Below the pieces are notes generated by a model. The model had not been told where the DNA came from and did no database searches. It saw only the letters and a program-made list of their open reading frames with translations. A stretch of 6,861 nt of DNA from Candidatus Methanosuratincola sp. (lineage in GTDB: Archaea > Thermoproteota > Methanomethylicia > Methanomethylicales > Methanomethylicaceae), in the NCBI GenBank assembly GCA_029907755.1, contig JARYLH010000076.1, forward strand, positions 1-6,861, given 5' to 3'. The first letter of the stretch is position 1. Every line of letters starts with the position of its first letter. The position numbers and the translations under genes are program-made. This document shows, piece by piece, positions 1 through 5,227 of the stretch.

Positions 1-842
1 GGATCTTCTCCTACACGCTGCTCGGAGGGTTTGTGCAGGCGCATGAGGCTATGGCGGCGATTGACATCAATAGCGTCACTTTCCCTGCCTTCGGCACAAC
101 CACGTGGAGCGTGATCATTGGCCTCACTGCCGTCATGGGTTTCGGTATGCTCGCACAGCCGCAGATGGTGCTCAGGTACGCTACGATCTCCAGCAAGATG
201 AACACAAAGCGCGCACTCCTGATAGCGACATTCGGATCGCTGCTCTTCCCGCTCGCTGCATACTCCTACGGCGCCCTCTCCAGGCCCATCCTCGCCTCGT
301 TCGGAATCGATGTGATGATCTTGAAGGACGATCTTATAGTGCCCCTTTTTGTCAAGACTGCATTCCCTTCTTGGCTGTCTGTGCTTTTCCTCGCGGGTAT
401 AATGTGCGCGGCGACCTCCACGATCGACGCGCTGATCCACATGACTGCTGGGACGCTGACAAGGGACCTCGTAAGACCTGCCTCAAAGACGATGTCTGAC
501 AAGACGCAGCTAAGGATGACAAAGATAATTTCGCTGGTCCTCAGCCTCGGGTGCTGCGTCATCGCGATCTATCCGCCTGGTCTGATTTACCAGCTGACCG
601 CGTACACCTGGCAGGTTCTCGCGAGCTCATTCATGGGGCCTCTTGTCATGGCACTATTCTACAAAGGGGCGAACAAATACGGGGCCTTGACTGGCATGGT
701 TGCCGGTTTCGCGTCAGCGCAGCTCTGGTACTTCTTCCTTGCGCCTCCTGTGACCCCGATCTACCCGTTCTTCCCGGGCGTAGCCTCTTCCGTGATCGTT
801 TCCTACCTGGTCAGCAGAGCTTCAGGCCAAAAACAAGCCTAA
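1..842 (+). CDS. Sodium:solute symporter (SSS family), C-terminal part, 5' truncated
   Basis: This is the C-terminal ~279 residues of a sodium-coupled symporter of the SSS family (TC 2.A.21), an integral membrane protein that takes up small organic solutes. The open frame runs in from the left edge (first complete codon at 3), so the GTG at 33 is probably internal and the true start is outside the window. About six or seven hydrophobic segments are visible. The stretch GFGMLAQPQMVLRY (fragment residues ~46-59) resembles the conserved loop and helix of this family. The segment LFLAGIMCAATSTIDALI (~119-136) matches the SSS helix whose adjacent Ser-Thr (here ~129-130) contributes to the Na2 sodium site. 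The TLTRDLVRP that follows is also typical. The protein ends with a short polar tail and TAA at 840-842. The substrate cannot be told; monocarboxylate- or pantothenate-type carriers are the nearest impression. The family call is firm. Confidence 0.9.
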   Translation, partial: IFSYTLLGGFVQAHEAMAAIDINSVTFPAFGTTTWSVIIGLTAVMGFGMLAQPQMVLRYATISSKMNTKRALLIATFGSLLFPLAAYSYGALSRPILASFGIDVMILKDDLIVPLFVKTAFPSWLSVLFLAGIMCAATSTIDALIHMTAGTLTRDLVRPASKTMSDKTQLRMTKIISLVLSLGCCVIAIYPPGLIYQLTAYTWQVLASSFMGPLVMALFYKGANKYGALTGMVAGFASAQLWYFFLAPPVTPIYPFFPGVASSVIVSYLVSRASGQKQA

Positions 843-853
843 ATATTCTTACC

Positions 854-893
854 TTTTTTTAAAGTAGAAAATATGGAATTAATGTATTTTTTT
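854..893 (+). terminator. Putative T-tract terminator after the symporter gene
   Basis: Two runs of seven T residues (854-860 and 887-893) lie just downstream of the symporter stop codon in an AT-rich spacer. Oligo-U tracts without a strong hairpin are the usual intrinsic termination signal in archaea, and the two runs could act in tandem. The spacer also separates the symporter from a convergent gene ending at 913. On the minus strand only short T4 runs are present (opposite 868-871 and 901-904), so termination of the opposing gene is less clear. Confidence 0.5.
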
Positions 894-912
894 AATAGAT
901 AAAATGAAATGG

Positions 913-1425
913 CTATTCTGAACCTGTTTGCCTGAACGTAGGCGGCGGAAGCACCCTGAACTTGACGCTCGTCTTTGTGCCTTTTATCAGGTCCTCCACA
1001 TCCGATGCGAACGCGATGAGATCAATGTTGATCAGCACGAACCTGCCGTCCTTAGAGCGCCTCAGCCTGATCTCACCCTCCCTGACGGGGCTGCTGCGTT
1101 GGACAGGCGTTCCCGGCTCTGCCTTCACCCCGACTCCTGTTCCGGTCCTCCCCGGGTCGAACCTCGCCTCATACTCGATGTATCCCATCTTCCCAGTCTG
1201 TTGCCTTGCCTGCGCAACGGGCTGGGGGGCGATCCCCCCTGGCGCAGCCTGGTCTTGCTGCACCTTGATCTCCACCCCTAGCTCCTTTGCCTTGGCCCCC
1301 AGCTCGTCCAAGATCTCCTCGGGGACCTCCCACACCTTCTCTTCCCTGTTCCACGTGCTCCCTGAGCCTGAGCTCTTGATCCACTGCACTAGTTCTGGCT
1401 TGTACCTGAATGAAACCTTGACCAT
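913..1425 (-). CDS. Small uncharacterised protein with HARP-like Trp-rich N-terminal motif
   Basis: Function not recognised. The 170-residue protein has three visible parts. Residues 1-55 hold the pattern VSFRYKPELVQWIKS followed by WNREEKVWEVP (Trp15, Trp25, Trp32). This resembles the short HARP-type motif found next to some helicase and nuclease domains, so a nucleic-acid role is possible but unproven. Residues ~56-78 are a Gln/Ala/Pro/Gly-rich linker. Residues ~79-170 form a mixed charged and beta-rich domain ending in a PPP-containing tail, which I do not recognise. I chose ATG at 1425 over an in-frame TTG at 1440 because GGAG lies 9 nt upstream of the ATG. A TATA-like box at 1463-1471 also predicts transcription starting near 1440, which would leave the TTG without a leader. 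The opposite-strand frame here lacks any such support. The gene appears monocistronic and is divergent from the GPN GTPase. Confidence 0.72.
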   Translation of the reverse strand: MVKVSFRYKPELVQWIKSSGSGSTWNREEKVWEVPEEILDELGAKAKELGVEIKVQQDQAAPGGIAPQPVAQARQQTGKMGYIEYEARFDPGRTGTGVGVKAEPGTPVQRSSPVREGEIRLRRSKDGRFVLINIDLIAFASDVEDLIKGTKTSVKFRVLPPPTFRQTGSE

Positions 1426-1462
1426 GTTTGGCAACTCCAACAGGATCTCTTTTCTGATGAAC

Positions 1463-1471
1463 TATATATTA
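1463..1471 (-). promoter_or_regulatory. TATA-like box for the small HARP-motif gene
   Basis: On the minus strand this reads AATATATAG, preceded by a purine-rich stretch (GGAAAGGGAT) that could act as a BRE (the TFB recognition element). Its distance predicts transcription starting near 1440, about 15 nt before the preferred ATG and including the GGAG Shine-Dalgarno. Only sequence resemblance supports this. Confidence 0.45.
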
Positions 1472-1482
1472 CATCCCTTTCC

Positions 1483-1490
1483 ATAATATA
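1483..1490 (+). promoter_or_regulatory. TATA-like box for the GPN GTPase gene
   Basis: ATAATATA sits about 30 nt upstream of the GTG start at 1517. Archaeal spacing (~25 nt) puts transcription start near 1510-1513, giving a leaderless or nearly leaderless message. It lies only ~20 bp from the opposing TATA-like box at 1463-1471, so the two promoters probably compete for or share factor binding. Confidence 0.45.
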
Positions 1491-1516
1491 CGCGCGAGCG
1501 TTCAGTTTGAGGAAAG

Positions 1517-2254
1517 GTGTTAGATCTGATTAACATCTACATCGTCGGTCCAGCAGGATCTGGGAAGAGCGCCTTGGTGCAATCCCTGGGCGGCTGGATG
1601 GAGTCCAAAGGGTACAGTGTTTCAAGGGTCAACTTGGATCCAGGTGCGGAGTTGATATGCTATCCGGTCGACTTTGACATCAGGGAATTTGTGACAGTAA
1701 CAGAGCTGATGCGTAGGGAGCAGCTCGGTCCGAATGGCGCCCTCATCAGGGCTGCTGAGATAGTTGAGGCTAGGATGGAGGAGATATCCAAAAGAATAGG
1801 ATCGTCCGGTGCCGACTTCAGGATATTGGACACGCCGGGGCAGATGGAGATCTTCCTCTTCAGGAGTTTCGGTCCCTCGTTGGTCTCAAAGATATCCGGG
1901 AGATCTGTCTGCATCTTCACAATCGACCCCTCCTTGGCATCGACTTGGCTTGACGTTCCCGTTATAAAGCTGCTTGCACTCGTAATTGAGCTCAGGCTGG
2001 GGATACCCACTCTCGAGGTCATGACAAAATCGGACATGCACAGATCCGCACCGTCGTGGCTTGGTTTCGAAGGTTTGCCTGCGGCGCAGATGGAGGGCCT
2101 CTCTGGCGAGCTGGCCTCTAGCCTAGCTTCTGTCGTGGGGGAGCTGGAGAAGAAAAGGAGGCTTATCCCGGTCTCTTCGAAGACCAGGGAGGGGATGGAA
2201 GACCTGTACAAGGCGATCGGCGAGCTGTTCTGCTCATGTGGCGACCTCACCTAG
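1517..2254 (+). CDS. GPN-loop GTPase (archaeal XAB1/Gpn family)
   Basis: This is a 245-residue cytoplasmic P-loop GTPase of the GPN family, close to the usual ~250 residues of archaeal members. Visible elements are the Walker A/G1 GPAGSGKS (11-18), NLDPGAE (39-45), the family-defining Gly-Pro-Asn insertion (71-73 in LGPNGAL), the G3 motif DTPGQ (105-109), a G4-like TKSD (170-173) and a G5-like SSKT near residue 222. In this family the GPN loop completes the partner's active site in a homodimer. Eukaryotic relatives assist RNA polymerase II assembly and nuclear import, but the archaeal role is not settled. The start is GTG at 1517, with GAGG only 4 nt upstream. That spacing is short, but no other start preserves the first beta strand before the P-loop. 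G4 has Thr in place of the canonical Asn. The stop lies 3 bp from the convergent ligase stop. The family call is firm. Confidence 0.95.
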   Translation: MLDLINIYIVGPAGSGKSALVQSLGGWMESKGYSVSRVNLDPGAELICYPVDFDIREFVTVTELMRREQLGPNGALIRAAEIVEARMEEISKRIGSSGADFRILDTPGQMEIFLFRSFGPSLVSKISGRSVCIFTIDPSLASTWLDVPVIKLLALVIELRLGIPTLEVMTKSDMHRSAPSWLGFEGLPAAQMEGLSGELASSLASVVGELEKKRRLIPVSSKTREGMEDLYKAIGELFCSCGDLT

Positions 2255-2257
2255 GGA

Positions 2258-4159
2258 CTAAAAGCTCGTAGGGACGTCCATCTTTCTTCCTGCAAATGCC
2301 CTGAATATGTCCGTGCCGCTCAGGACCCCTATGATCTGCCCATTGCCGTCTTTGACAGGCAGCCTCCAGACTCCCCACTGCCGCATTATAGCCGCTGCCT
2401 TAGCAATGTCCTCCTCAGCATCGACCGTAACCAGCGGGGTGGACATTATGCTGCTGAGCGACACATCCTTGCCGAGGCTTCCTATCGAGATTACCTTGTA
2501 GAGTATGTCGCGTATGGTGACGATTCCGATAGGCATCTCCCCGTCGGTCACGATCAGGCTGCCCACGTTGGCCTCCTTCATGTACTTCCCTGCCTCGTAT
2601 GCCGACGTCCTCCTATCGATGCTTTTCACAGACTTCTCCATCAGGTCTTTGACCTTGACCTTTGCGAGCATCCTGTTCAATGCCTTACCGCTTGCGGTCC
2701 TCGGTATCGCCTCAACGAATTCGAATATTCTCGGGACCTTGAAGGCCGCCAGGTTTCTCCTGCAGTGCTCCTCGATCTCCTCAACCGTTGCCTTTTCCCC
2801 CTCCTTGAGCACCACAAATGCCTTTACATTCTCGCCCCTCACCGGATCGGGTATCCCGACGACAGCAACCTCCTTTACCTTCGGATGCTGGTGTATGACC
2901 TCCTCTACCTCCCTCGGGAAGACCTTGAAGCCGCTGGCGATTATCATCTCCTTCTTCCTGCCCACGATCGTGAGGTAACCATCAACGTCCAATTTGCCTA
3001 GATCCCCCGTGTGGAACCACCCTCCTGAGAATGCCTCCTCGGTTTCCACAGGGCGGTTCCAGTATCCCTTCATAACATTGGGGCCCCTGACCGCGATCTC
3101 CCCGACTTCGCCAGGCGGCAGCGTCTTCCCGTCGTCGTCCAATATAGTGATCTCCACCCCTGGAATCGGGGGTCCGACCGACCCGGGCTTCCTGCGACCC
3201 CTGTAGGGGTTTGAGGTTATCACAGGAGCAGTCTCTGTCATGCCGTATCGCTCGAGTATCTCAACGCCGAACTTCTCCTTGAACTTGTTGAAAGCCTCAA
3301 CTGGCATCGGGGCGGAGCCGACCGTCCACAGCCTGACCGACGAGACGTCGTGGAATGTGCTTTTTTCCTCAAGGAGCTTGATGTACATTGTCGGGACTCC
3401 CATGAAGACCGTGCACTTCTCCCTCCTGATCTCTTCCAGCACCTTGGCTGCGTCGAACCTCTCATGGAGGACAACAGTGTAGCCACAGTACGCCATCCCG
3501 TGGACTACTATCCCTAGCCCGTGTATGTGGAACATCGGGAGGGCCATCAGCACCTTGTCGTTTTCATTGAGCTCCCAGATCTCTGCGAGCGTGCTAATGT
3601 TTGACAGGAAATTCCTGTGGGTCAGCATTGCCCCTTTGGAAAGCCCGGTCGTTCCGGACGTGTAGCAGATCACCGCAAGGTCCTCCTCCGCGTTCACGCT
3701 GGGGAGCGGGGCATCGTCGAAGCCATCCATGATCCTGTAAAAAGACTTGACGCCTTCCGGGGATCTCTCGGACGTAACGATGACCGCATTAACCGTCTTC
3801 AGGTCCTTCATTACCTCCTGCACGAACTGCAGGTTCGACCCCGAAGTCACAACAGCGGATGCCCCGGAGTCATTAATCATGTGCCTGAGCTCATGTTTCC
3901 TGTACATTACGTTGAGGGGGACTGTGACACCTCCGCACTTCAGTATCCCAAAGTGGGCAATTGCGAACTCGGGGGAATTCTGCATGAATATGCAGACCCT
4001 GTCCCCCTTCCCGACGCCCAATGCAGAAAGTGCCTTGGCGAACCTGGTGGAGAGCGAGTCCAGCTCCCCAAAGGTATAATCCTTATCCTTCCATTTCAGT
4101 GCGACCTTTGCGTGGAACCTCTTTGCGGTCGACGAGAATATCGAGTCAATGCTCACCAA
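2258..4159 (-). CDS. AMP-forming acyl-CoA synthetase fused to a C-terminal CBS-domain pair
   Basis: A 633-residue fusion protein. Residues 1-~498 are a complete ANL-superfamily adenylate-forming ligase, which activates a carboxylate with ATP to an acyl-AMP and then transfers it to CoA. Motifs are the phosphate loop YTSGTTGLSKG (166-176), PMFHIHG (208-214), YGMTETAP (305-312), the ribose-binding Asp in HTGD (386), hinge-region GRKKE (400-404) and the catalytic Lys492 in PRTASGK. The nearest kin are medium/long-chain or aromatic acyl-CoA ligases, but the substrate is not readable. The CBS repeats follow almost without linker: CBS1 ~504-556 with GIVTIRD (545-551) and CBS2 ~569-621 with GVLSGTD (611-617), each keeping the T/S-x-x-D adenosine-ribose signature. 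I infer allosteric sensing of AMP/ATP or another adenosyl ligand. Two starts are possible: TTG at 4159 or GTG at 4156, behind a strong SD at 4163-4170. The gene is divergent from the wHTH-CBS regulator. No truncation is seen. Confidence 0.93.
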   Translation of the reverse strand: MVSIDSIFSSTAKRFHAKVALKWKDKDYTFGELDSLSTRFAKALSALGVGKGDRVCIFMQNSPEFAIAHFGILKCGGVTVPLNVMYRKHELRHMINDSGASAVVTSGSNLQFVQEVMKDLKTVNAVIVTSERSPEGVKSFYRIMDGFDDAPLPSVNAEEDLAVICYTSGTTGLSKGAMLTHRNFLSNISTLAEIWELNENDKVLMALPMFHIHGLGIVVHGMAYCGYTVVLHERFDAAKVLEEIRREKCTVFMGVPTMYIKLLEEKSTFHDVSSVRLWTVGSAPMPVEAFNKFKEKFGVEILERYGMTETAPVITSNPYRGRRKPGSVGPPIPGVEITILDDDGKTLPPGEVGEIAVRGPNVMKGYWNRPVETEEAFSGGWFHTGDLGKLDVDGYLTIVGRKKEMIIASGFKVFPREVEEVIHQHPKVKEVAVVGIPDPVRGENVKAFVVLKEGEKATVEEIEEHCRRNLAAFKVPRIFEFVEAIPRTASGKALNRMLAKVKVKDLMEKSVKSIDRRTSAYEAGKYMKEANVGSLIVTDGEMPIGIVTIRDILYKVISIGSLGKDVSLSSIMSTPLVTVDAEEDIAKAAAIMRQWGVWRLPVKDGNGQIIGVLSGTDIFRAFAGRKMDVPTSF

Positions 4160-4162
4160 ACG

Positions 4163-4170
4163 TCACCTCC
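4163..4170 (-). promoter_or_regulatory. Strong Shine-Dalgarno of the ligase-CBS gene
   Basis: On the minus strand this reads GGAGGTGA, a full match to the usual archaeal 16S anti-SD. The spacer from its last base is 3 nt to TTG (4159) and 6 nt to GTG (4156), so the second codon may be the real start. The product differs by one residue either way. It is the best ribosome binding site in the window and suggests efficient translation. Confidence 0.75.
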
Positions 4171-4188
4171 ATAACCAACCATTCCCAA

Positions 4189-4222
4189 TTTTATAAGGTT
4201 TGATGATTATAATTATTTATAA
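4189..4222 (-). promoter_or_regulatory. Candidate promoter of the ligase-CBS gene (two TATA-like boxes)
   Basis: On the minus strand two boxes are visible: TTATAAATA (4222-4214) and TTATAAAA (4196-4189). The upstream box predicts transcription starting near 4192, leaving a ~33-nt leader that contains the full Shine-Dalgarno. The downstream box would start transcription near 4167 and cut into the Shine-Dalgarno, so the upstream one is preferred. The ATTATAATTAT motif at 4206-4216 overlaps this element and recurs near the opposing regulator gene. Confidence 0.45.
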
Positions 4223-4243
4223 TAAAGTAGCCTACACACGCGC

Positions 4244-4256
4244 CAGTTTAATACTG
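4244..4256. promoter_or_regulatory. Candidate operator dyad between divergent promoters
   Basis: CAGTTTAATACTG is a 13-bp near-perfect dyad, with arms CAGT/ACTG and one mismatched pair inside. It lies between the promoter of the ligase-CBS gene and that of the winged-helix/CBS regulator. Its place and symmetry suit a homodimeric winged-helix protein, possibly the adjacent regulator. This is inference from symmetry and position alone. The internal TTTAATA could instead be a TATA-like box for the regulator gene. Confidence 0.3.
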
Positions 4257-4260
4257 AACG

Positions 4261-4290
4261 AAAATTATAATTATAATTATATATAATATT
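4261..4290 (+). promoter_or_regulatory. AT-only promoter region of the wHTH-CBS regulator, with 16-bp palindrome
   Basis: A 30-bp stretch of A and T only precedes the regulator gene. It contains a perfect 16-bp palindrome (4263-4278, AATTATAATTATAATT) and a TATA-like TTATATATAA (4277-4286). The latter predicts a start at about the ATG, giving a leaderless message. A box around 4265-4272 would start transcription near 4294, just upstream of the GAGGA Shine-Dalgarno at 4296-4300. Which box is used cannot be decided from sequence. The palindrome may be an autoregulatory operator overlapping the TATA site or merely simple AT sequence. Confidence 0.45.
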
Positions 4291-4306
4291 CCATAGAGGA
4301 ATACTG

Positions 4307-5227
4307 ATGTCCCTCTCAGCACCACAAAAGGAGATCGTAGTCGCACTTCTCGAGCTTTACGACAAGAAGCGGTCCCTTGTGAAGAGCAAGGAGATCGCAG
4401 CGAGAACAGGCAGGGACGAGGGCACCGTAAGGAACATCATGCCAGTCCTCAGGGCGATAGGTCTGGTCGAGGCCATTCCTGGGCCGAAGGGGGGTTATCT
4501 CCCCACGAGTAAGGCATACGAGAGCTTCAATGTCCCTAAAGGGCCAAGGTCATTGTCCGTTCCGATCTACACAAAGAAAGGAGAGAAGACTGAAGTCACG
4601 GTCACTGATATCCTCTTCAAGAGCGTCTTCAGTCCCGACTTCTGCCAGGCTATACTGAAGGTCATCGGAAACCTCTCAAGGTTCAACATAGGCGAGGAGA
4701 TCGTGATCGGCCCGACGCCTTCTGGAAGGATGGTGATTGAGGGGAAGATCGCAGGCAGGGACGACCTCCATGGGGAAATCCTTCTCGACGTAATAACCCT
4801 GATCAGCATCCCCCGCGTAACTGTCAGCGAAGTGATGTCGAAGAGGATAGTCTCTGTCCCCGCGGGTGCCCCCCTCAGCACAGCCGCTGAGACGCTCTAC
4901 AAAGAGATGATAAGGGCAGCTCCCATAGTTGAGAATGGCAAGCTTGTGGGGATGATCACTAGCTCCGACATCTCGAGGTGTGTGACCGAGGGAAAAATGC
5001 ACCTGACAGTCCGAGAGGCAGCAACCAGGAAACCCGTCCTCATAGGAATGGAGGAGGACATGCTCCAGGCAATGGAGAAGATGCAGCGGTCCAGCATCGG
5101 CAGGCTCGTCGTTGTCGATGCAGAGGAGAGGCCTGTCGGGATAATCACCAGGACCGACATCCTACTCAGGATCCTGAAGCCCTTCGAAATGATAGAGGAA
5201 AGGAAGCCCGAGAACAGAACTACCTAA
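4307..5227 (+). CDS. Predicted transcriptional regulator: winged helix plus C-terminal CBS pair
   Basis: A 306-residue protein with the architecture of the archaeal COG2524 group (winged helix-turn-helix with C-terminal CBS domains). Residues 1-~75 form a winged helix; the stretch KSKEIAARTGRDEGTVRNIM (27-46) is the helix-turn-helix and GPKGGYLPT the wing. Residues ~84-168 are a conserved central region of unknown role that includes IGPTPSGRMVIEG (134-146) and ISIP (167-170). CBS1 (~173-228) carries GMITSSD (215-221) and CBS2 (~235-290) carries GIITRTD (278-284). Both keep the T-x-x-D adenosyl-binding signature. The inferred role is a DNA-binding regulator whose activity follows an adenosine-containing ligand. 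The ATG start has GAGGA at 4296-4300 with 6-nt spacing. It is divergent from the CBS-fused acyl-CoA ligase, its likeliest target, and its stop overlaps that of threonine synthase. DNA target and ligand are unknown. Confidence 0.9.
   Translation: MSLSAPQKEIVVALLELYDKKRSLVKSKEIAARTGRDEGTVRNIMPVLRAIGLVEAIPGPKGGYLPTSKAYESFNVPKGPRSLSVPIYTKKGEKTEVTVTDILFKSVFSPDFCQAILKVIGNLSRFNIGEEIVIGPTPSGRMVIEGKIAGRDDLHGEILLDVITLISIPRVTVSEVMSKRIVSVPAGAPLSTAAETLYKEMIRAAPIVENGKLVGMITSSDISRCVTEGKMHLTVREAATRKPVLIGMEEDMLQAMEKMQRSSIGRLVVVDAEERPVGIITRTDILLRILKPFEMIEERKPENRTT

Noticed and set aside
33..35. GTG at 33 as the start of the symporter
   Set aside because: The frame is open to the left edge and the family is about 450-550 residues long, so this codon is almost surely internal.
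962..1486. Plus-strand open frame of 174 codons opposite the small HARP-motif gene
   Set aside because: Its translation is Ser/Pro/Leu-rich with no recognisable motif. The minus strand has a domain-like charged protein with a Shine-Dalgarno and TATA box at the right spacing.
1660..2250. Minus-strand open frame of 196 codons inside the GPN GTPase gene
   Set aside because: The GPN GTPase on the plus strand carries all family motifs; this is its antisense shadow.
3617..4174. Plus-strand open frame of 185 codons over the 5' end of the ligase gene
   Set aside because: It lies wholly opposite conserved ligase codons and its translation shows no coherent family features.
2297..5182. Recent duplication of the CBS pair between the ligase and the regulator
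   Set aside because: The repeats share only the general CBS pattern and motif residues, with little identity elsewhere by eye.
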